64,000 nucleotides of DNA from Bacillota bacterium (GTDB taxonomy: Bacteria > Bacillota > Clostridia > Peptostreptococcales > Acidaminobacteraceae), in NCBI GenBank assembly GCA_020161295.1, contig JAIUOA010000004.1:1-64000 (forward strand), written 5' to 3'. Made by a program: the position numbers and the translations under genes. Positions 60,249 to 64,000 of this stretch are shown one piece after another (positions within the stretch are counted from its first letter, which is position 1; every line of letters starts with the position of its first letter). Below the pieces are notes generated by a model that saw nothing but the letters and a program-made list of their open reading frames with translations, made no database searches and had not been told where the DNA came from.

Positions 60249-61139
60249 ATGATGAACGAATTTGAGTTTAAAAAAATACAGATTGGTAATGAAGTGCTGG
60301 CGTACAGGGAAGGTGGCGAAGGAGAGCGGACATTGCTGCTCATCCATGGCAACATGTCCTCTTCAGCGCATTTCGACCACTTGATGGACGCGCTCTCAGA
60401 CGCGTTTAAAATCTATGCGGTGGATTTAAGAGGTTTTGGGCATTCTTCCTATCATGAAGCCTTTGACAGTTTAAAGACACTGAGTGAAGATCTAGAAATT
60501 TTCATCGATAAACTAAGATTAAAAGACATCGAGGTTTTAGGCTGGTCCACAGGTGGTGGGATCGCCATGCATTTAGCGGCGGATAATCCAGAGCTGATCA
60601 AGCGGTTGATTCTCATGGAAAGCGTGGGCATTACGGGATATCCCATGTTTAAAAAGGATGCCACAGGTCAAGCCATCTTAACGGAGCTGCTGATGACGAA
60701 GGAAGAGATCGCAGCCGATCCGATCCAGGTCGCTCCGGTCCTCGATGCAATCGCTTCTAAAAATGGGGCGTTTTATAAAGCGTTATGGGATGCAGCCATC
60801 TATACTGCTGGAAAACGACCAAATGCTGACGATTATGCGCGCTATATCGACGAGATGCTGCTTCAAAGAAATTTGGTGGACATCGACTATTCTCTAACGC
60901 GCTTTAATATTTCAAACCAGCATAACGGCTACTGTATGGGCTCTGGGGATATCGGTAAAATCAAATGCCCTACCGTCATCCTACAGGGTGATAAGGACAT
61001 CGTCGTGCCGATGTCCATGGCAACGGGTATCTATGAGGCGCTTACAGCTAATGCAAGCCTTAGAATCATCGAGAATGCAGGACATAATCCGATGGTGGAC
61101 CAACTGGAAGCTGTCGTAAAGATTATTAAGGAGCAATAA
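60249..61139 (+). CDS. alpha/beta hydrolase (first of a tandem pair)
   Basis: 296 residues, alpha/beta hydrolase fold. Oxyanion region LLIHGNMSS (about 26-34), nucleophile elbow GWSTGG (about 99-104), acid in QGDKDIVVP and His in GHNPMV near the C-terminus form a complete triad. Substrate unknown; esterases, lipases and C-C hydrolases share this layout. ATG 60249 or 60252 follows AAGGGTGG; the frame back to 60162 lies in the terminator and is rejected. The second hydrolase starts one base after its stop. Confidence 0.85.
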   Translation: MMNEFEFKKIQIGNEVLAYREGGEGERTLLLIHGNMSSSAHFDHLMDALSDAFKIYAVDLRGFGHSSYHEAFDSLKTLSEDLEIFIDKLRLKDIEVLGWSTGGGIAMHLAADNPELIKRLILMESVGITGYPMFKKDATGQAILTELLMTKEEIAADPIQVAPVLDAIASKNGAFYKALWDAAIYTAGKRPNADDYARYIDEMLLQRNLVDIDYSLTRFNISNQHNGYCMGSGDIGKIKCPTVILQGDKDIVVPMSMATGIYEALTANASLRIIENAGHNPMVDQLEAVVKIIKEQ

Positions 61140-61140
61140 A

Positions 61141-61965
61141 ATGGCTTTTTTTTCTCATGAGGGTCATCAGGTATATTACGAAGTCCATGGAGAGGCTGAA
61201 AAGACGCTCATCATCCTTAACGGCATCATGATGAGTGCGGCCAGCTGGCAGCCGTTCATCAAACTCCTTAAGGAGCATGTGCGGGTCGTTTTGGTGGATT
61301 TTTTCGATCAAGGAAAGTCATCGAAAACGCATGTCCCTTATGACCAGACCCTTCAAGTGGGCCTCGTAAAAGCTTTGATTGATCACGTACGATGTTCGTC
61401 GGGCAAAATGGTTCTCCTAGGTATATCCTACGGGGGTGAAATCGCCATGAAGGTGGCAGTGGAAGCGCCAGAGGCTGTCGACGCACTAATATTGGCCAAC
61501 ACCACCGATTATACGGACCCGCAGCTTAAAGCGGTCGGTGATGCGTGGATCAGTGCGGCGAAAACATATGATGGCCGTGTATTCTTTAAAGCGACCATAC
61601 CACCGATTTACTCTGGTGGATTTTATGAAAGACAGCTTGAATGGCTTTCAGCCAGAGAGAAGATGTTTTCAGAGCTTTTTAAGCCTGAGTGGTATGAAGC
61701 GTTTATACGCCTCGTCATCAGCGCTGAGAATCACGACGAGCGGCATCGTCTTTCCCGGATAAAAGTCCCTACGCTGGTCATCGGTGCAGACCAAGATCAA
61801 ATAACACCGCTACGCTGTCAAAAGCGAATTGCAGGTGCCATTTCAAATGCACGATTCATGGTGATTCCAGAGTGTGGTCATGCGTCCATGTATGAGAAAC
61901 CACATGAGTTTTTTGCTATGGTGCTCGGGTTTATTGGCACCGCGAAGGAAACATTTGAGATTTAG
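61141..61965 (+). CDS. alpha/beta hydrolase (second of a tandem pair)
   Basis: 274 residues. Oxyanion region ILNGIMMSA (about 22-30), nucleophile elbow GISYGG (about 95-100), acid in GADQDQITP and His in CGHASMY complete the triad. It is similar in plan to the preceding hydrolase but not a close copy. Co-transcribed with it (one base between stop and ATG, with AAGGAG upstream). Function unknown; a paired role on one substrate is possible. Confidence 0.85.
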   Translation: MAFFSHEGHQVYYEVHGEAEKTLIILNGIMMSAASWQPFIKLLKEHVRVVLVDFFDQGKSSKTHVPYDQTLQVGLVKALIDHVRCSSGKMVLLGISYGGEIAMKVAVEAPEAVDALILANTTDYTDPQLKAVGDAWISAAKTYDGRVFFKATIPPIYSGGFYERQLEWLSAREKMFSELFKPEWYEAFIRLVISAENHDERHRLSRIKVPTLVIGADQDQITPLRCQKRIAGAISNARFMVIPECGHASMYEKPHEFFAMVLGFIGTAKETFEI

Positions 61966-61992
61966 TGAGCTGAAAATTAAAGACACAGCCCG

Positions 61993-62024
61993 ATAACCCC
62001 GCTCGTTTGAGTGGGGTTATTTTG
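61993..62024 (+). terminator. terminator after the hydrolase pair
   Basis: ATAACCCC (61993-62000) pairs with GGGGTTAT (62013-62020), followed by TTTTG. Confidence 0.8.
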
Positions 62025-62058
62025 TAATGAACTTGACCTATTATGACTAAGGGGAGAG

Positions 62059-62067
62059 TGGTATAAT
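62059..62067 (+). promoter_or_regulatory. extended -10 promoter of sigI-rsgI
   Basis: TGgTATAAT lies 20 bases before the sigI start codon. TTGACC is 23 bases upstream, too far for a normal -35, so this looks like an extended -10 SigA promoter. I do not see a clear SigI-type promoter here. Confidence 0.5.
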
Positions 62068-62086
62068 TAGGCTGGAGGACTTTTCC

Positions 62087-62755
62087 ATGGACAATATTAC
62101 GATTCAGCAGGCGCAAACAAGTCGTGAAGCGCGCGAGTTGTTTATTAAGGCGCACTTTCCATTTATAATCTATACGGTATCCTCAGTGACAGGTCGATAT
62201 GTGGTCGTGGAGAACGATGAGTCTTTTAGCGTTGCGCTCGAGGCATTCAATGGTGCCATCGACACGTACAGCGAGGGCGTCAGTAAGTTTGAGACCTACG
62301 CAACGACGGTCATTAAAAATAAATTAATCGATTTTTACCGTCAGCAAAAGAAGCACTATGGACACGAGCCGTTAGAAGAAACGATTCCTGCACCTGAGCG
62401 CGATGATGACCTTAGGATTGAGATTGCCGATCTGTCGTCGAAGCTGTCGAAGTTTGGTCTCAGCTTTGACGATTTGGTAGAGGTTAGCCCGACCCATCAA
62501 GATACGCGTGAAAAGGCGATTACCGTAGGCATCAAAGCATCAAAAATCGAGTGGATCGTCAAAAGGATGCACGAGATTTTGAAGTTGCCTGTGGTGGAAG
62601 TGGTCAAGGCCGGAGAAACCACGAGACGGTTCGTCTACTCACATAAGGATTATATTTTGACGGTGATATTGGTATTCAGTGAAGATTTGACGCGCATGCA
62701 GCAGTTTGTTTTGGACTCGATAAAAGGGGATAGCCATGAACATCAAAAACGTTAA
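62087..62755 (+). CDS. sigI: RNA polymerase sigma factor SigI
   Basis: 222-residue sigma-70 family factor of the SigI type. The region 2 helices (about 15-85, with SKFETYATTVIKNKLIDFYRQ in parts near 65-85) bind core and the -10. The SigI-specific C-terminal domain (about 140-220) replaces sigma region 4. SigI directs cell-wall, heat-stress or polysaccharide-responsive genes in Bacilli and Clostridia. SD TGGAGGA precedes the ATG. The last 20 bases overlap rsgI, the usual pairing of sigma factor and anti-sigma factor. Confidence 0.93.
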   Translation: MDNITIQQAQTSREARELFIKAHFPFIIYTVSSVTGRYVVVENDESFSVALEAFNGAIDTYSEGVSKFETYATTVIKNKLIDFYRQQKKHYGHEPLEETIPAPERDDDLRIEIADLSSKLSKFGLSFDDLVEVSPTHQDTREKAITVGIKASKIEWIVKRMHEILKLPVVEVVKAGETTRRFVYSHKDYILTVILVFSEDLTRMQQFVLDSIKGDSHEHQKR

Positions 62756-63971
62756 GGTGATGGAAGTTAAATCCGATTATGCCGTGGTGCTTTCAAGTGA
62801 AGGAACCTTTATTAGAATCGTCTTAAAACCGGGAATCAGCGTAGGGGATCACATTTACATAACCGAGGCGGATGTTTATAAGGCAGAGGAACTCAGCATA
62901 AGCAAGCACACACTGTTTTCAAAACGTGCGTTTTTTTCAAAGCGCACCGCATTTACGTTTGCTCGCATGGCGCTTGTATCCAGTGTCGTTTTAGTTTTCA
63001 TGTTATTTAAAGCGCTATCGCCAGTGGCTTATGCGGTGTTATCTGTGGATATCAATCCCAGCTTCCAAATGGTGGTGGATGCCGCCTATAATGTCCTCGA
63101 TGTGGAAGGGAAAAATGACGAGGCTAGGCAGCTGCTCACAGAAGTAGAGTGGAAGAAAGGACAGACAGCAACAGCCGTTCTCCAGCGCATACTGGAGGAG
63201 GTTTCTGATAATGGTTACATTCACGACGGAGACAACCATATATTAGTGGCAGCAGCATTAATCGATTCGAAGAAAAAGGACATCGAACCCGTTAACCAGA
63301 TGGTTGAAAGTATTCTCGATCAATTGGATTATCAGTCGTTTACAGAAGGCAAGCTCATCATAAGTGCAATCTCATCAGACCACACGGCGATTGAACAATC
63401 CCTATCACAGGTAATTTCCATCGGGACTTATGAGCTTGAAAAGCGGATTGCACCTGTCGAGCCCTATATAGAGGTCAATCATGGACAGGCAAAGAAACTG
63501 ATGCCGCATCCGATCAAACCAAACAAACAGAATCAGCCTGAAGAGGAGGTCGAAACCTCTCCGTCGACGGCTGACGGTACTGATACAGAGGAGACCACTG
63601 AAGTCACCACCTCAAAACCAGAGAAACCATCAAAAGCGCCAGCCACTGAAGAAAAGACCAATAATGGCAATGGCGTACCGCATCCATCAAATAATAATGG
63701 TAATAACAGCAATAACAGCAATAATGGCAACAACGGCAATGGCGGTAACGGTAGTAATGGAAAGCCGAATGTAAAACCGACCGAGCCACCTGTTGAAACT
63801 GACGTGTCAACGGAGATGACGGACGCAACAAAAACAACAGAATCAACGGTTGATGTCAGTACCGAAGCCAGTACAGAAACTGTGACCACTAATGAAAATA
63901 AAGGTCCAAGCGACAATGCAAATGAAAACGCCACGAACAAGGATTTGAATAAAGATAAGGTAAAGCCATAA
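62736..63971 (+). CDS. rsgI: anti-sigma I factor RsgI with disordered extracellular tail
   Basis: 411 residues. The cytoplasmic RsgI N-terminal domain (1-55) binds SigI, and a single membrane segment spans about 76-95. The conserved juxtamembrane domain begins AYAVLSVDINPSF; its Asn107-Pro108 is the bond that is self-cleaved in studied RsgI proteins. From about 260 to the end the protein is a Pro/Thr/Asn/Gly-rich low-complexity tail with no folded domain. In B. subtilis a disordered RsgI tail senses the cell wall; some clostridia have carbohydrate-binding domains instead, which are absent here. It overlaps sigI by 20 bases. Confidence 0.92.
   Translation: MNIKNVKVMEVKSDYAVVLSSEGTFIRIVLKPGISVGDHIYITEADVYKAEELSISKHTLFSKRAFFSKRTAFTFARMALVSSVVLVFMLFKALSPVAYAVLSVDINPSFQMVVDAAYNVLDVEGKNDEARQLLTEVEWKKGQTATAVLQRILEEVSDNGYIHDGDNHILVAAALIDSKKKDIEPVNQMVESILDQLDYQSFTEGKLIISAISSDHTAIEQSLSQVISIGTYELEKRIAPVEPYIEVNHGQAKKLMPHPIKPNKQNQPEEEVETSPSTADGTDTEETTEVTTSKPEKPSKAPATEEKTNNGNGVPHPSNNNGNNSNNSNNGNNGNGGNGSNGKPNVKPTEPPVETDVSTEMTDATKTTESTVDVSTEASTETVTTNENKGPSDNANENATNKDLNKDKVKP
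63657..63765 (+). repeat. Asn/Gly-coding low-complexity repeat in rsgI
   Basis: Repeated AAYAAYGGY/AGC-type codons encode an Asn/Ser/Gly-only stretch in the RsgI tail. It is likely to vary in length between strains. Confidence 0.85.
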
Positions 63972-63977
63972 AAAAAA

Positions 63978-64000
63978 GAGGTGTTGCAGAGCAACGCCTC
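63978..64000 (+). terminator. start of the terminator after rsgI
   Basis: GAGGTGTTGC (63978-63987) pairs with GCAACGCCTC (63991-64000), one G-U pair, loop AGA. The T run would lie past the end of the window. Confidence 0.7.

Noticed and set aside
63533..63994. 153-codon minus-strand frame opposite the rsgI tail
   Set aside because: It is a low-complexity Leu/Val/Ser product of the repetitive Asn/Gly/Thr codons and crosses the terminator.

Overview
The window is a gene-dense, moderate-GC bacterial chromosome segment that reads as a Clostridia-type Bacillota. The evidence is the gene set: two-subunit Fe-S L-serine dehydratase, IorAB, a multi-subunit [FeFe] hydrogenase, SigI/RsgI, zinc-finger ClpE, LarBCE, hybrid cluster protein and DhaL/DegV proteins. 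AGGAGG-type Shine-Dalgarno (SD) sites, SigA-type promoters (several with an extended -10) and frequent TTG/GTG starts also fit. The host is probably an anaerobic fermenter of amino acids and sugars with some oxidative and nitrosative stress defence. A Fusibacter-like lineage is only a guess from gene content. I saw no rRNA, tRNA, CRISPR array, prophage or intact transposase.

Layout. 1-4.7 kb: a decayed GNAT gene beside a hairpin, then a lipid kinase, the oxidative pentose phosphate genes gnd and zwf, a cyclase-family hydrolase and msrA. 4.8-9.1 kb: divergent sdaAB-sdaAA (serine deamination) and a DhaL-DegV fusion with a DUF1295 membrane enzyme. 9.1-10.9 kb: a chemoreceptor gene broken by a frameshift and a stop. 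11-23 kb: ABC-F ATPase, NUDIX, iorA-iorB-GNAT, a DEAD-box helicase, a polysaccharide deacetylase lipoprotein, DUF1904, and sulP-rlmI. 23-31 kb: photolyase-sfsA-split LysO exporter, thiol peroxidase, an inositol-phosphatase/flavin reductase/nitrilase operon, a HAD phosphatase, an acetate transporter and a small unknown gene. 31-37.8 kb: LUD protein, ClpE, D-serine ammonia-lyase, a membrane protein with a WYL regulator, and a GyrI-like protein behind a palindrome. 37.8-42.3 kb: a four-gene NAD-linked [FeFe] hydrogenase operon. 42.5-47.3 kb: an unknown duplicated-domain protein, truA and the nickel-pincer cofactor genes larC-larE-larB. 47.4-55.1 kb: thioesterase, hcp with an activator-type promoter, a Cof phosphatase and aroB-aroA-aroC-aroE. 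55.4-60.1 kb: a complete branched-chain amino acid ABC transporter. 60.2-64 kb: two alpha/beta hydrolases and sigI-rsgI.

How the parts fit. Amino acids are imported (Liv) and broken down (SdaAB, DsdA, IorAB). Reduced ferredoxin and NADH can be vented as H2 by the hydrogenase. Gnd/Zwf supply reducing power and aroBACE make chorismate. MsrA, Tpx, Hcp, photolyase and ClpE handle stress. SigI/RsgI and the deacetylase act at the cell wall. The most notable oddities are the twice-broken chemoreceptor, the FakA-FakB-like fusion, lar maturation genes without larA, a -41.5 palindrome at hcp, a palindrome between the WYL regulator and the GyrI-like gene, terminator-like hairpins in gene leaders, and an unknown protein built from a tandem repeat.
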